From assembly GCF_963663645.1 (NCBI RefSeq), contig NZ_OY760503.1:578501-642500 (forward strand): a stretch of DNA of 64,000 nucleotides, given 5' to 3'. The position numbers were made by a program, and so were the translations under genes. Within the stretch, counting starts at the first letter, position 1; every line of letters begins with the position of its first letter. Below, in pieces: positions 26,387 to 36,220 of the stretch. The stretch is from an uncultured Trichococcus sp. GTDB lineage: Bacteria > Bacillota > Bacilli > Lactobacillales > Aerococcaceae. A model generated the notes under the pieces. That model searched no databases. It was not told the origin of the DNA and saw nothing but the letters and a program-made list of their open reading frames with translations.

Positions 26387-27937
26387 TTAATTCCAAGTGG
26401 ATTTAATAGAATGTATCTCGAGCGAATTTATTGTAACTTCACCGTCTTCAACATAAAATTTCAACCCTCTGCTATCGTCTCGTGGGAAAATTAAATCTGT
26501 TATTGCATATTCTCCATTTTGTAAAAAAACTTCAACAGAATTTTTATCAACCAAAATTTTTAGGTTGATCACTTTACTGTCATTGATTGAAACTGCGTGG
26601 CGCCCATTAAAATAAGGACTGAAATACAATTCTTCTGACTGACTACGCTCAACAAACAGTTCATTTTTTGACTCAGAAAAGCCGATCACTGTTTCATCCT
26701 GATTTTCTTCAGACATTCTGACTTTGATTCCAAAATCTACCGGTTGGTTTAGTTGAATTTCAGCATTCAGTTCAAATACATCGGCTTCAATCCCATCTAA
26801 TAAATCAGCAGCTTCTATGGAATCAACTACCTGATTTTCAACCCTGAATAATTCCTTATCTCTAAGTGCGGTTAACTCATCAACTGGATGCTGAAATAAC
26901 TTTATGCTTCCATCTTCTGTAGTTTTCAATTCTAGTGACCTTGGAACGGACATTGAACCACGCCATTCCTCTGTAGGCACCCGGTTGGCATATAACCAAT
27001 TACTCATCCACGCAATCATGATTCTACGCCCATCTTCATCAGGAATATCCGAAAAAGATTGTCCTGCATAAAAGTCTGCGCCATAATCGAGCCAGTTGAT
27101 ATGGTCTGGTTCGTCTATGCTTGTAAATGTAGTTCCATCAAAGTCCCCTATGAAATATTGCGCACCGGAACCACCAGCAATGGCACCATCGCCTATGTCC
27201 ACTTGTAATACCCACTTTGTATCATCAGAATTGCCATCAACCGGCAGTTCAAATAAATCCGGGCACTCCCATACGCCTCCTTGTGCACCTGCGCCCTCTC
27301 CAAACTCACTCATGAAATTCCAATCAATTAAATTTGGGGAATCATAAAACATTATCTTTTTTCCTGCTGCAAGTGACATCACCCATTTTTCTGTTTCCTC
27401 ATGCCAAAACACCTTGGGATCTCGAAAATCCTTTATCTCTGGATCGACAGGTATCACTGGATTTCCATCGTATTTCTCCCAGCTGCAACCCTTATCTCTG
27501 CTGTAAGCAATACTTTGCTTTTGACCTTCGCCGTTTTGTGTGTAAATCGCAACCAAGCCTTCTCCACCGTCAAAAAATCCAGATGTGTCGTTCCAGTCAA
27601 CTACCGCACTACCTGAAAAAATCGTTCCTAAATCATCGGGTTCTAAAGCAATGGGCTTATGATCCCAATTGATCATATCTTTACTTATGGCATGGCCCCA
27701 ATACATTGGACCCCATTGATTACCATCCGGATTGTGCTGATAAAACAGGTGATATTCACCATCGTAATAAACCATTCCATTTGGGTCATTCAGCCAATTC
27801 TCTTCGGGTGAAAAATGAAACTGAGGGCGATGTTCTTCAGCATAATAGTTTCTTGAAGTTATCAAACTAAAGATAACAAATACTAAACTGGCTACTGCTA
27901 TTAAACCAGAAAATAGAACAAAGTGTTTTCTTTTCAT
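26387..27937 (-). CDS. Membrane-anchored GH32 beta-fructosidase (levanase/sucrase type)
   Basis: A 516-residue GH32 enzyme. An N-terminal hydrophobic stretch (about residues 7-28) without a Cys lipobox suggests a signal anchor. Catalytic motifs are all present: WLNDPNG with nucleophile Asp51, DFRDPK with Asp173, and WECPDLF with acid/base Glu223. The C-terminal beta-sandwich follows from about residue 360. It would release fructose from fructans or sucrose outside the cell. It follows the second GH32 gene by 21 bp. Codon use is AT-rich compared with genes left of 26 kb. Confidence 0.92.
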   Translation of the reverse strand: MKRKHFVLFSGLIAVASLVFVIFSLITSRNYYAEEHRPQFHFSPEENWLNDPNGMVYYDGEYHLFYQHNPDGNQWGPMYWGHAISKDMINWDHKPIALEPDDLGTIFSGSAVVDWNDTSGFFDGGEGLVAIYTQNGEGQKQSIAYSRDKGCSWEKYDGNPVIPVDPEIKDFRDPKVFWHEETEKWVMSLAAGKKIMFYDSPNLIDWNFMSEFGEGAGAQGGVWECPDLFELPVDGNSDDTKWVLQVDIGDGAIAGGSGAQYFIGDFDGTTFTSIDEPDHINWLDYGADFYAGQSFSDIPDEDGRRIMIAWMSNWLYANRVPTEEWRGSMSVPRSLELKTTEDGSIKLFQHPVDELTALRDKELFRVENQVVDSIEAADLLDGIEADVFELNAEIQLNQPVDFGIKVRMSEENQDETVIGFSESKNELFVERSQSEELYFSPYFNGRHAVSINDSKVINLKILVDKNSVEVFLQNGEYAITDLIFPRDDSRGLKFYVEDGEVTINSLEIHSIKSTWN

Positions 27938-27958
27938 TTTAATCTCTCCTACATTCTC

Positions 27959-29374
27959 TTATGATTCTATCTTTAGATGACCTTCAATAGCCATGATTGA
28001 CCAATCACTCCCCTTAGCTTGATACATACGATTTGAGAGGACAATTTCATCATCTAGATAGAGGACAACAATATCATCTTCTAAGACCAGTTTAATAGTT
28101 ACACTAGATCGATCAGCAAAGTCAAAGGGCATTTCAGTTTGTGGAGCATAATTTTCCATCCTATCTAAAGAACGATTATAGTATGCGACTGTATTTAGTT
28201 CTGTATCAAAAATAACATTTAAAATCGATTGATCTTCTTTACTATTGAATTGAAAGGCCCATTTTTTCGTTTGTTCGTCTAAAACGACATTTCCAGAATA
28301 CAGAACGGTTTCCTCATTAGTATTAAAAGTGATGGATTGGCCTTCAGGAATTGTCTGATTTGTGAAAGTTACCGTATTCACCTGTTCTTTAACGCTCTCA
28401 GGCAACGTCGGCAATAGTTGATCATCCTTAGCTATCAATTCATGGACAGCAAGATTGCCTGCCCAATTATAGTTTTGATTATCACGATGTTGTTCTTTTG
28501 TTGGAATCCAGCCTACTACATAAAGTTTTTCTCCATCTGTTTCTAATCTTCCAGCATAAAATCCGGAACCATCCCAATGATCTAAGTTAGCTGGTTTGAC
28601 AAAAGGTCCATTAACATTATCCGCGATACGGTAATGAACGACACGTTGATCCCATTGATCAGAAAATGCCAAATACCATTTTCCTTCAAAGAAGACAAGT
28701 GAGGGACACTCTAAGTTGGAATCGTTTCCAAAATCATTTATAAAAAAAATACCCTGATCTTCCCATGTTATTAAATCTGTAGAAGTATATCTAGCAATAA
28801 CACCAGTCCCATTTTGACGAGCTGTAACAAGCATCCAATACTCTTGAGATTCTTCTTCGTAAAACACAAAAGGATCTCTGAAATCATCTGCTTCATACTG
28901 TGCATCAGCGAAAAACGTGTGCTCGGGCTGCTTATTCCACTTGACTCCATTTTTACTGGTGGCATGCATAATTGCTTCCTTGGGTGACAATGATCCATTA
29001 TGGCCGGTATAAAATGCATGATACAATCCATCTGAATCAATTATGACAGAACCAGTCCCTAAAGCTAACTCCTGATCGTTCTGATCATTTACAAATGGAA
29101 TCACTTCACCATGATCTGTATAATTAATAAAGTCAGTCGTCGTCATTAAACTGATCGGATGAAACCCAGTTTGATGATCACGTAAGTCCTCTAAATAATA
29201 AATCATAAATTCCTCGCCATTAAAATAAGGCATTGGATCTCCAGCGAAGCTCTCCTTCGAACGTGGATAAACTTGTTGGATCGTTGTTTTATTGGAAAAA
29301 AGATACGGTTTACTTACCAAGAAAAATCCTCCAATGACGGCAATGCTTAGACCAATACTTAGCCACTTTTTCAA
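27959..29374 (-). CDS. Membrane-anchored divergent GH32-family protein
   Basis: A 471-residue protein with an N-terminal signal anchor (about residues 4-24). The five-blade propeller motifs are recognisable but altered: SFAGDPMPYF replaces WxNDPNG (Asp46 kept), FRDPF with Asp167, and LECPSLVF with Glu222, so all three acidic residues remain. A C-terminal beta-sandwich follows. The changed first motif points to a different fructan linkage or transfer reaction. It is the first gene of the two-gene GH32 operon, and a cre site sits just upstream. Confidence 0.85.
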   Translation of the reverse strand: MKKWLSIGLSIAVIGGFFLVSKPYLFSNKTTIQQVYPRSKESFAGDPMPYFNGEEFMIYYLEDLRDHQTGFHPISLMTTTDFINYTDHGEVIPFVNDQNDQELALGTGSVIIDSDGLYHAFYTGHNGSLSPKEAIMHATSKNGVKWNKQPEHTFFADAQYEADDFRDPFVFYEEESQEYWMLVTARQNGTGVIARYTSTDLITWEDQGIFFINDFGNDSNLECPSLVFFEGKWYLAFSDQWDQRVVHYRIADNVNGPFVKPANLDHWDGSGFYAGRLETDGEKLYVVGWIPTKEQHRDNQNYNWAGNLAVHELIAKDDQLLPTLPESVKEQVNTVTFTNQTIPEGQSITFNTNEETVLYSGNVVLDEQTKKWAFQFNSKEDQSILNVIFDTELNTVAYYNRSLDRMENYAPQTEMPFDFADRSSVTIKLVLEDDIVVLYLDDEIVLSNRMYQAKGSDWSIMAIEGHLKIES

Positions 29375-29397
29375 TTTAGCCCCTCCTATTACTTTTT

Positions 29398-29411
29398 TGG
29401 AAACGTTTCCG
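29398..29411 (-). promoter_or_regulatory. cre site upstream of the GH32 operon
   Basis: TGGAAACGTTTCCG is a near-palindromic match to the catabolite responsive element, 24 bp upstream of the first GH32 start codon on the minus strand. It predicts CcpA repression by glucose. A second partial match (GGAAACGATAC) is at about 29643-29653. Confidence 0.75.
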
Positions 29412-30004
29412 TTTTCAAATATAACATTTTAAAGTTAAATTGACAAGATTAATCCATTTGTTATTGCTATACATTTTTTTATTATAATAAACTGAATGCT
29501 GATACATACGTAGCAAAAGAAAGCGCAAATTATATTCTTCTTAACAAAACGAGTGACGATAATTTAAAACAATAGTTACAACTTGTTGACACATAAATTT
29601 ATTAGTTTTAGCTAGATATAAGCTACTGAATTGACAAAAACATCGGAAACGATACTACTTTATTGCGTTTTCTTTTACATAACCGTTATCCATTTTGTAG
29701 TCTTTACCGCGATAAGACAAAAAAATATCGTTCACAAGTCAATTATTAAAACTGTCCTATGAACGATATTTTAATGTCTTAAATTATGCATAACCCATAC
29801 TTTTCTACACGATCTTTTTCAGTAAAGTCTGTTAAGACGAGCCTCTCTTATCTTCCATAAAAATTTACAAAAGCACCCAGTAATTGGAATTTAGGATGTC
29901 TCCTATTTTTATATAAACCTTGTCTGAATATTACAGATGACGAGGTGTAAAAAATCAAAAAGTGAAGTTGATAATGGATAAGTCTTTATAACAAAAAAAT
30001 GATT
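29412..30004. other. 593-bp AT-rich gap without a convincing gene
   Basis: The stretch is very AT-rich. A long imperfect inverted repeat, TAAGACAAAAAAATATCGTT... with ...AACGATATTTTAATGTCTTA, spans 29712-29782. Next to it the minus strand has a 22-codon open stretch (YRGKDYKMDNGYVKENAIK then stop, about 29658-29725) that reads like protein rather than random sequence, possibly a gene remnant. The right part (29783-30004) shows only short frames. Confidence 0.4.
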
Positions 30005-31105
30005 TTACTTGTTGAAGGTAACTCTCACATATGAATCTAAAGCAAATAGAGCATCCGTAACGTTTTCCTCGTTAATTGATAGGCCCATTTGATGAATAGT
30101 CTCGCCTTCTTGAGTTGCAAGCTTACCAACTTTCAACAATTCTTCATATGAAACATTTTCTAACTTCAAGTCTTTTAAAGTAGTTGGTAATCCCAATGCT
30201 TGGTAGAACAAAATGTAACGATCCAATTCTTCTTTTGGTCGGTTCTCTAACACAAGTTGGGTCAGCGTTCCATAAGCTACTTTTTCACCATGTGTCAATG
30301 TATGGATTTCTCCATGCAAAGCAGTGAATCCATTGTGAATCGCATGTGCTGCAGCTAAACCGCAACTTTCAAATCCAATACCGCTTAATAATGTATTTGC
30401 TTCTACGACTGCTTCTAATGCAGGTGTAACAACTTTCGCTTCACATGCCGCCATTGCTTTTAGTCCGTTCTCAAATAGGATTTTTTCACATTTTTCCGCA
30501 ATTGCTTCTGCCGCTAGAGTTGGTGTGCCACCAGCCATTGTTTTACCTGCATTCTTGATGATTGAACGACCTTCGACCCACGTAGCCATTGCATCTGCAA
30601 TCCCTGAAGCAAGTAATCGGGAAGGCGCTTTTGCCACTACTGCTGTATCGACAAGAACTAATTCAGGATTCTTTTTGTAGAAAAGGTATTTTTCAAATAC
30701 TCCCTCATCTGAATAAATAACCGAAAGTGCAGACGTGGGTGCATCTGTGGAAGCAATTGTTGGTAAAACTGCAACAGGGACGGCCAATTGGTCACTGATC
30801 GCTTTAGCGGCATCAATCGTTTTACCCCCACCTAACCCTATGACTAAATCTACTTGGTCATCTCGGCCAATCTGACTTACACGTTGAATTTCAGCAGTGG
30901 ATGCTTCTCCATTAAAGGGTACATATTTTACGTACATCCCAATCTTTTCGAGATTCTCGCGTAAGTTTTTCCCGGCAATTCCATATACAATATCATCGCT
31001 TAGCAGTAACGCTCTTTTACCTAACGCTTTGATATAACTGGTTCCTGTCGACAAGACACCTTTCCCTTGAACGTATCTTGAAGGACTTGCAAATACTTTT
31101 TCCAT
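30005..31105 (-). CDS. gldA: Glycerol dehydrogenase-type NAD-dependent reductase
   Basis: A 366-residue iron/zinc-dependent polyol dehydrogenase. NAD-binding [13 protein letters not shown] and [11 protein letters not shown] are present, with metal ligands in [21 protein letters not shown] and [10 protein letters not shown]. The ATG at 31103-31105 follows AAAAGGTG; the longer frame adds an unrelated basic leader. It is the last gene of the glycyl-radical-enzyme operon. In E. coli GldA reduces hydroxyacetone to 1,2-propanediol at the end of the anhydrohexitol pathway, and that fits this context better than glycerol oxidation. Confidence 0.9.
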   Translation of the reverse strand: MEKVFASPSRYVQGKGVLSTGTSYIKALGKRALLLSDDIVYGIAGKNLRENLEKIGMYVKYVPFNGEASTAEIQRVSQIGRDDQVDLVIGLGGGKTIDAAKAISDQLAVPVAVLPTIASTDAPTSALSVIYSDEGVFEKYLFYKKNPELVLVDTAVVAKAPSRLLASGIADAMATWVEGRSIIKNAGKTMAGGTPTLAAEAIAEKCEKILFENGLKAMAACEAKVVTPALEAVVEANTLLSGIGFESCGLAAAHAIHNGFTALHGEIHTLTHGEKVAYGTLTQLVLENRPKEELDRYILFYQALGLPTTLKDLKLENVSYEELLKVGKLATQEGETIHQMGLSINEENVTDALFALDSYVRVTFNK

Positions 31106-31128
31106 TCTTCTTTTCACCTTTTCTGTTT

Positions 31129-31812
31129 TTATTTTAGATTGTGGATTGCGGTTCCTTCGCCAAAGATCGATTCCCAATCTCCCGTAAAGTCCACTACGGC
31201 TTTATCAATGGAAGGCATGCCAAATGCTTGCTTAAGAATATCACAGCCCATCGTAGCTGATTGCGCACCAGCTTCTAAAGCTGCATTCACTTGCGCTACA
31301 TTTTTGAAGCTTGCCGCTAAAATTTTAGTCGAGCTGTTGGTACGCGAAATTTCCTTTGCCATTTCTGAAATAGCTTCTCTAGGATCAATATTAAGATTCT
31401 CCATACGGTTGAAATATGGCGCAATATAATCTGCACCAGCCGCTATCGCTAAGTATGCTTGAAATTTAGTGTATATGGCTGTGGCTGTCACATTCATCCC
31501 ACGTCTTTTCAATTCTTTGATAACTTTCAGGCCTTCTTGATTTGTCGGTACTTTGATGTATACGTCTGAGTCTATTTTTTCTGCAATCGTTTCAGCATCC
31601 TTGATCATGCCATCATAATCGGTTGCAACTACTTGAACGTGCAGAGATCTTTCTTTTCCGATGATCGAGCGAATCTTCTTCATGTGATCAAAAAATTGGA
31701 TACTCCCTTCATTTTTTATAATCGATGGGTTGGACGTTACCCCAGCCAAAGGGATAATCGCCGCATATGTTTCGATCTCATTTAAATTCGCAGTATCTAA
31801 TAAAAATTTCAT
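31129..31812 (-). CDS. fsa: Fructose-6-phosphate aldolase-like transaldolase
   Basis: A 227-residue small transaldolase-family enzyme: [28 protein letters not shown], Schiff-base Lys87 in DVYIKVPTN, and [29 protein letters not shown]. It is the size of FSA/TalC proteins, not of pentose-phosphate transaldolase. In this gene set the expected reaction is cleavage of 1-deoxy-fructose-6-phosphate to glyceraldehyde-3-phosphate and hydroxyacetone. It lies between the GRE and gldA genes on the same strand. Confidence 0.9.
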   Translation of the reverse strand: MKFLLDTANLNEIETYAAIIPLAGVTSNPSIIKNEGSIQFFDHMKKIRSIIGKERSLHVQVVATDYDGMIKDAETIAEKIDSDVYIKVPTNQEGLKVIKELKRRGMNVTATAIYTKFQAYLAIAAGADYIAPYFNRMENLNIDPREAISEMAKEISRTNSSTKILAASFKNVAQVNAALEAGAQSATMGCDILKQAFGMPSIDKAVVDFTGDWESIFGEGTAIHNLK

Positions 31813-31890
31813 AATTAATCTTCTCCTAACTAGTTGATTGTTATCGCTGAATTCCCATAAACACTGCCATCTTCTGACAGCTTTAAAATG

Positions 31891-31921
31891 GGACAGAACA
31901 GGAATTCCCCCTGTTCCGTCC
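31891..31921. other. Intra-operon hairpin after the GRE gene
   Basis: GGACAGAACAGG (31891-31902) pairs with CCTGTTCCGTCC (31910-31921), one G-T-type mismatch, in the 122-bp GRE-fsa gap. There is no proper T run, so RNA processing or differential stability is more likely than full termination. Confidence 0.5.
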
Positions 31922-31934
31922 TCCTTTGACTTGT

Positions 31935-34373
31935 TTAGATCACATGCTCCGTACGTTCGATAATGTCATCTTGCGTAGCTTTCGATAGCATATTGAAGAA
32001 CGCAGAGTACCCAGCAACACGTACAATCAAATCACGGTGTTTCTCAGGATGTTTTTGTGCATCGATCAATGTTTCTCTGGACACCACATTGTATTGGATA
32101 TGGTAACCTTTCAATTTGTTGAAGAACGTGCGAATCAACATAATCAATTTTTGTTTATCTTCTTCTTTCACCAGGGTTTGCGGATTTACTTTCTGGTTGA
32201 GAAGCACCCCACCTAGAATATCTTCAGTAGGTAATTTCGCAACTGATTTCAATACCGCGGTTGGCCCATTTTGGTCCATGTTATGGGATGGTGAACATCC
32301 TTCCGCAAGAGGCGTCCACGCTTTGCGTCCATCTGGCGTCGCCATCGTACCGCGCCCTTGGCCGACATTAGCCGAAATCGAGGATGTACCCGAGTAACGG
32401 AGACCGCCGATAGGTCCACGGCCATATCGTGTATTCGGATATTTTTTGATTTCATCGATATAGCAGTCGTAGGCTTTTGTCACCAATAGGTCTACGTAAT
32501 CCTCGTCGTTTCCATATTTTGGCACATCATGGATGATCATTTGTTGGATTTCTTGACTGCGTTCACTTTCCCAGTCAGTCATCAAGGCTTCCCAAAGCTC
32601 TTTTTGTGTGACTTTTCCTTCTTCAAAGACTAATTTCTTGATTGCGGCCAACGAGTCAGCCAAGTTGGCGATTCCGACTTGAAGGCCCGAAATGAAGTCG
32701 TATACCGCTCCGCCTTCTTTCAACGTTTTTCCTCGGCCAATGCAGTCTTCAGTCAATGCAGAACACAGAATATCTGGCACTTCTTTTTCAATCCCTAAAT
32801 CGACCGCATTTTCAACGATAACACTCATACGGGTCAACTCACGCAGCGTCTTATCCCAAACGTCTTCCAATTCTTCAAATGAAGTCATCTCTTCAAACTG
32901 ACCATAGCCTTTGGTGAAGCGTTTGCCTGATACCGGATCGATACCATCATTCATCGCAATCATCAAAATCTTAGGGAAATTCATGTAACTCATACCGGTG
33001 CAACGGTAACCCCATTTGCCAGGTACAGCAGTCTCGACACAACCGATAGCACTGTAATCGTAAGCATCTTCTTCCGATACCCCGAATTTGATAAATGATG
33101 GAATGATCACTTCATCATTATTGAAAGCTGGCATCCCAAAACCAAGTTTCATGACTTCGATGGCTTCATCCATGAACTCTTTATGTAAGCCCGCGTGATA
33201 ACGAACAGTCAAATTAGGTTGCGGTAATTTTGTTTGGGCAACACTTCGTAGGACTAAGAAAGACAGTTCGTTTACTGCATCTTGTTTGTCTCTCGTTTGG
33301 CCACCGATCGTTACGTTTTGATACAGAGGACTGCCTGCACTGCTGTAAGTGTGCGATTGGCTCCGTACTTTATTTATGGTCAACGTTTTGATCCATAGAT
33401 TTGTCAGCAATTCCACTGCTTCAGCTTCTGTGATCGCGCCTTTATCCAAGTCCGCTTTCAAGAATGGGTACATATATTGATCAAAGCGGCCATAAGACAG
33501 TGAGTGGCCATTTGATTCAATTTGTAAAATCAATTGAATGAACCATGTGGCTTGCACTGCTTCGGCAAACGTTTCTGCCGGTTCATAGGGAACTTTCGCA
33601 CAGATCCGGCTCATTTCAAGTAATTCTTTTTTACGTTCCGGCGTGGCTGTTTCAGCCATTTCTTCCGCTAATTTGGAGTAGCGCTCTGCATACGTTTTTA
33701 CTGCGTCGATCACAATCAGCACGGAATTATAAAAATGATATTTTCCGATGCTTTCAGGCTTTGTTAAATCCAGATCCGCTTTTGCTTTGAGCGTGCGTTC
33801 TTTGTAATTCTTCAATCCAAATTCAAGCATCTTTTGGTAATCAACTGCCAAGTGAGCATCTCCGGAATTCATTTTACCTTCCATTCCAAAGAATCCCGTT
33901 TCCATATAAACCTGTACTTCTTCAGGCAATAAAGCACCCGCTTTAGAACGCAGATTGTTGTTTTCCCAGAAAGGAGCAATGGAACGTAATTGTTCTTTCG
34001 TTTCTTCTGTGATATAGAACACATCACCATCGCGTTTTTCAAATTTATCCAGCTCATCGATCACGAAATCCAAGGTATATTCAGGGAAAATCGGTGCATC
34101 TTTATTTGAGCTTGCTTGGTTTCCAACGATCAAGGTTTCATCTTCAATGTAGATGGACATTCTTTCCAAAATATTTTGCAACATTAAAGCACGTTTTACG
34201 ACACTTGGCTTATTTTGGTGTTTTTTGTAGGCTTCGGTCGCTAACAACGCACGTTCTGCACAAATATAAGACTTCTTTTCCAACACTGATTCACGATATT
34301 GATTCATACGTTCTGTCAATAATCCAAAATGCGGCTGATTCCCTGTTGTTTTTTCTTTCGATTGAATATTCAT
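31935..34373 (-). CDS. Glycyl radical enzyme, PflD/YbiW type (probable anhydrohexitol-6-phosphate lyase)
   Basis: About 813 residues from the ATG at 34373, chosen for AAGGGAG upstream; the longer frame is not homologous. The thiyl-radical Cys445 and nearby Glu447 lie in SAIGCVETAVPGKWG, and the glycyl radical Gly788 in IVRVAGYSAFF. True pyruvate formate-lyase has an adjacent Cys pair here, so this is not PFL; the Cys-x-Glu arrangement is that of C-O lyases and dehydratases. With fsa, gldA, activase and PTS genes it matches the E. coli PflD/YbiW set reported to open 1,5-anhydroglucitol- or anhydromannitol-6-phosphate. Substrate assignment is by context. Confidence 0.88.
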   Translation of the reverse strand: MNIQSKEKTTGNQPHFGLLTERMNQYRESVLEKKSYICAERALLATEAYKKHQNKPSVVKRALMLQNILERMSIYIEDETLIVGNQASSNKDAPIFPEYTLDFVIDELDKFEKRDGDVFYITEETKEQLRSIAPFWENNNLRSKAGALLPEEVQVYMETGFFGMEGKMNSGDAHLAVDYQKMLEFGLKNYKERTLKAKADLDLTKPESIGKYHFYNSVLIVIDAVKTYAERYSKLAEEMAETATPERKKELLEMSRICAKVPYEPAETFAEAVQATWFIQLILQIESNGHSLSYGRFDQYMYPFLKADLDKGAITEAEAVELLTNLWIKTLTINKVRSQSHTYSSAGSPLYQNVTIGGQTRDKQDAVNELSFLVLRSVAQTKLPQPNLTVRYHAGLHKEFMDEAIEVMKLGFGMPAFNNDEVIIPSFIKFGVSEEDAYDYSAIGCVETAVPGKWGYRCTGMSYMNFPKILMIAMNDGIDPVSGKRFTKGYGQFEEMTSFEELEDVWDKTLRELTRMSVIVENAVDLGIEKEVPDILCSALTEDCIGRGKTLKEGGAVYDFISGLQVGIANLADSLAAIKKLVFEEGKVTQKELWEALMTDWESERSQEIQQMIIHDVPKYGNDEDYVDLLVTKAYDCYIDEIKKYPNTRYGRGPIGGLRYSGTSSISANVGQGRGTMATPDGRKAWTPLAEGCSPSHNMDQNGPTAVLKSVAKLPTEDILGGVLLNQKVNPQTLVKEEDKQKLIMLIRTFFNKLKGYHIQYNVVSRETLIDAQKHPEKHRDLIVRVAGYSAFFNMLSKATQDDIIERTEHVI

Positions 34374-34424
34374 ATCGATACTCCCTTTCTTCGTTTGAAA
34401 CCACATAAACTTTCTTTCGTAGAA

Positions 34425-34454
34425 AATATAACATGACATCGTATTAAGTGTCAA
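34425..34454 (-). promoter_or_regulatory. Promoter of the GRE-fsa-gldA operon
   Basis: Minus strand TTGACA (34449-34454), 18-bp spacer, TATATT (34425-34430). The -35 lies in TTTCGTTTGACA; a similar TTTACGTTTGATG is at the activase promoter (35370 on), so this shared motif may be the DeoR operator. Confidence 0.8.
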
Positions 34455-34480
34455 ACGAAATATAAATAACTTTCGAAAGA

Positions 34481-34514
34481 AAAAAAGGAATGCACAATTG
34501 TGCACTCCTTTTTT
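34481..34514 (-). terminator. Terminator of the deoR gene
   Basis: AAAAAAGGAATGCACA and TGTGCACTCCTTTTTT form a hairpin with one mismatch, centred on GCACAATTGTGC. It lies 19 bp after the deoR stop and before the GRE promoter. Confidence 0.82.
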
Positions 34515-34532
34515 AGAAAATAGCGTATTGAG

Positions 34533-35276
34533 TTAAACAGTAACAACTTTAATGCCCTTAGTTACTAAAAATTGATGTTTGCCTTCTTCAATTCCACTAT
34601 CTGTGTACACCATGGAAATATCCTCAAAAGCAAATTCGGAAACCACGCCTACCTGGGAAAACTTGCTGGAGTCTGTTAAAACGATTGTGTGCTTTGCGGC
34701 GGTCATCATCGTATTGGCCGTATCACAACGAGTGATATCACTTCCGGTGAACCCTCTGCGTTCATCAAATCCATCAATCCCCACAAATAACTTATCCACA
34801 TAGAAATCACTGATTATTTTTTTAACCAGTGGCCCTACATTTACTTGCGAATCTTTTTGGTACTCTCCGCCGATCAACACCACTTTGACCGATTCAGCTT
34901 TTCTGATGTAAGAAGCGATGAAGCAGGAGTTGGTGATGATAGTCACTTCGTTTTTGTTGTACGCAAGCTCCTCCGCAAGCAAGGTGCACGTCGAACCTGA
35001 TTCAATCATGACCGTTTCACCATCTTTGACTAACTTGGCAGCCTCCATAGCGATTTTTCTTTTCAGATCATAGTTATACGCAAGCCGATAATTGATGTCA
35101 TCTTGATTATTTAAAACAGCAAAACCATGTTGGCGATGAAGAATGCCTCTTGCTTCCAACTTATCTAAATCCTTGCGAATGGTCACTCGTGATACTTTCA
35201 ATAAATCCGCCAATTCATTGACTTCTATTTTCTTGTTTTCGCTTACTATAGAAATAATTTCTTCTTCTCGCGACAT
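34533..35276 (-). CDS. DeoR-family transcriptional regulator of the GRE locus
   Basis: About 247 residues. An N-terminal DeoR helix-turn-helix (LADLLKVSRVTIRKDLDKLEARG) is followed by the sugar-phosphate-sensing domain (MIESGSTCTLLAEEL, VVLIGGEYQKDSQVNVGP, KLFVGIDGFDERRGFTGSD). The ATG at 35276 is spaced from GAGGG; the earlier one is too close. It sits between the GRE operon and the divergent activase gene, the same position as in streptococcal pfl2-type loci. It likely responds to a phosphorylated sugar. Confidence 0.9.
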   Translation of the reverse strand: MSREEEIISIVSENKKIEVNELADLLKVSRVTIRKDLDKLEARGILHRQHGFAVLNNQDDINYRLAYNYDLKRKIAMEAAKLVKDGETVMIESGSTCTLLAEELAYNKNEVTIITNSCFIASYIRKAESVKVVLIGGEYQKDSQVNVGPLVKKIISDFYVDKLFVGIDGFDERRGFTGSDITRCDTANTMMTAAKHTIVLTDSSKFSQVGVVSEFAFEDISMVYTDSGIEEGKHQFLVTKGIKVVTV

Positions 35277-35369
35277 AAGCATCCCTCACTTTTATATTAT
35301 TCAGAATACCATATTTAAGAATCCCAAACAATATTCCGCCTCTTTAAATTTCGTACGCAACTAAAAATG

Positions 35370-35398
35370 TTTACGTTTGATGTTTCCCGTGATAGAAT
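35370..35398 (+). promoter_or_regulatory. Promoter of the GRE activase gene
   Basis: TTTACG (35370-35375), 17-bp spacer, TAGAAT (35393-35398). The TTACGTTTGATG around the -35 resembles the -35 region of the GRE promoter, consistent with one regulator for both. Confidence 0.65.
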
Positions 35399-35428
35399 AC
35401 ACTTGAATAAAGAAAGAAGGAGATTTAT

Positions 35429-36217
35429 ATGACAACACAAACACAATTGAAGGCATGCATCTTTAATATCCAAAAATTCAGCATCCATGACGGCCCTGGC
35501 ATACGCACTGTGGTCTTTTTCAAAGGTTGCCCTCTCCGTTGTTATTGGTGTTCCAATCCTGAATCACAAAGTGGCACCCCAGAAAAGATATGGAATAATC
35601 AAAAGAAAAGCTATACAACTGTCGGAGAATACAAAACTATCGATGAAATCATTCAAGAGGTCATGAAAGATGTCGCATTTTATGAAGAATCAGGTGGCGG
35701 TGTCACGCTCTCAGGCGGTGAAGTATTGTATCAAGCCGAGTTTGCTACTGAATTGTTGCGACAATTGAAAGCTAAAGGTATCCACACTGCGACTGAAACA
35801 ACAGGCTATGCAAAACCTGAAGTTTTTCAAAAATACATTGGACAAGTGGATGCTTTATACTTTGATGTCAAACACTATGATCCTGAAAAACATCGCGAGG
35901 GAATCGGGGCCACAAATGAAATGATTCTGGAAAACTTAGCTTTCGCTTTGGAAAATCATGACAATCTGACTGTCCGCATTCCAGTTATCCCCAATTTCAA
36001 TGATAGCCCCGAAGATGCCGAACAGTTTGCGCTGTTGTTCAATAAAATGGGTGTTACCAAAATTGAGTTGCTTCCGTTCCATCAATTTGGACAAAAAAAA
36101 TATGAGAATTTAAATCGCAAGTATAAAATGCAAGATATCCCTCAACTTCATACAGAAGATCTGGACTACTTCAAAGAAATTATGGAAAAACACGGTATTT
36201 CTTGTATTGTAAGATAA
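35429..36217 (+). CDS. Glycyl radical enzyme activase (radical SAM), short form
   Basis: A 262-residue radical SAM protein. The cluster motif is KGCPLRCYWCSNPE (Cys34, Cys38, Cys41), followed by GGGVTLSGGEVLYQ and the C-terminal half barrel. It would abstract H from the GRE glycine using SAM. GAAGGAG precedes the ATG. Unlike most activases outside the PFL type, no ferredoxin-like insert with extra Cys motifs is present; the only other cysteines are Cys10 and one near the end. It is divergent from deoR and convergent with the PTS genes. Confidence 0.92.
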   Translation: MTTQTQLKACIFNIQKFSIHDGPGIRTVVFFKGCPLRCYWCSNPESQSGTPEKIWNNQKKSYTTVGEYKTIDEIIQEVMKDVAFYEESGGGVTLSGGEVLYQAEFATELLRQLKAKGIHTATETTGYAKPEVFQKYIGQVDALYFDVKHYDPEKHREGIGATNEMILENLAFALENHDNLTVRIPVIPNFNDSPEDAEQFALLFNKMGVTKIELLPFHQFGQKKYENLNRKYKMQDIPQLHTEDLDYFKEIMEKHGISCIVR

Positions 36218-36220
36218 ACA

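Noticed and set aside
31935-34505. Annotating the glycyl radical enzyme as pyruvate formate-lyase
   Set aside because: The active site has a single Cys followed by Val-Glu (GCVET) instead of the adjacent Cys-Cys pair of PFL, and the neighbours are aldolase and GldA.
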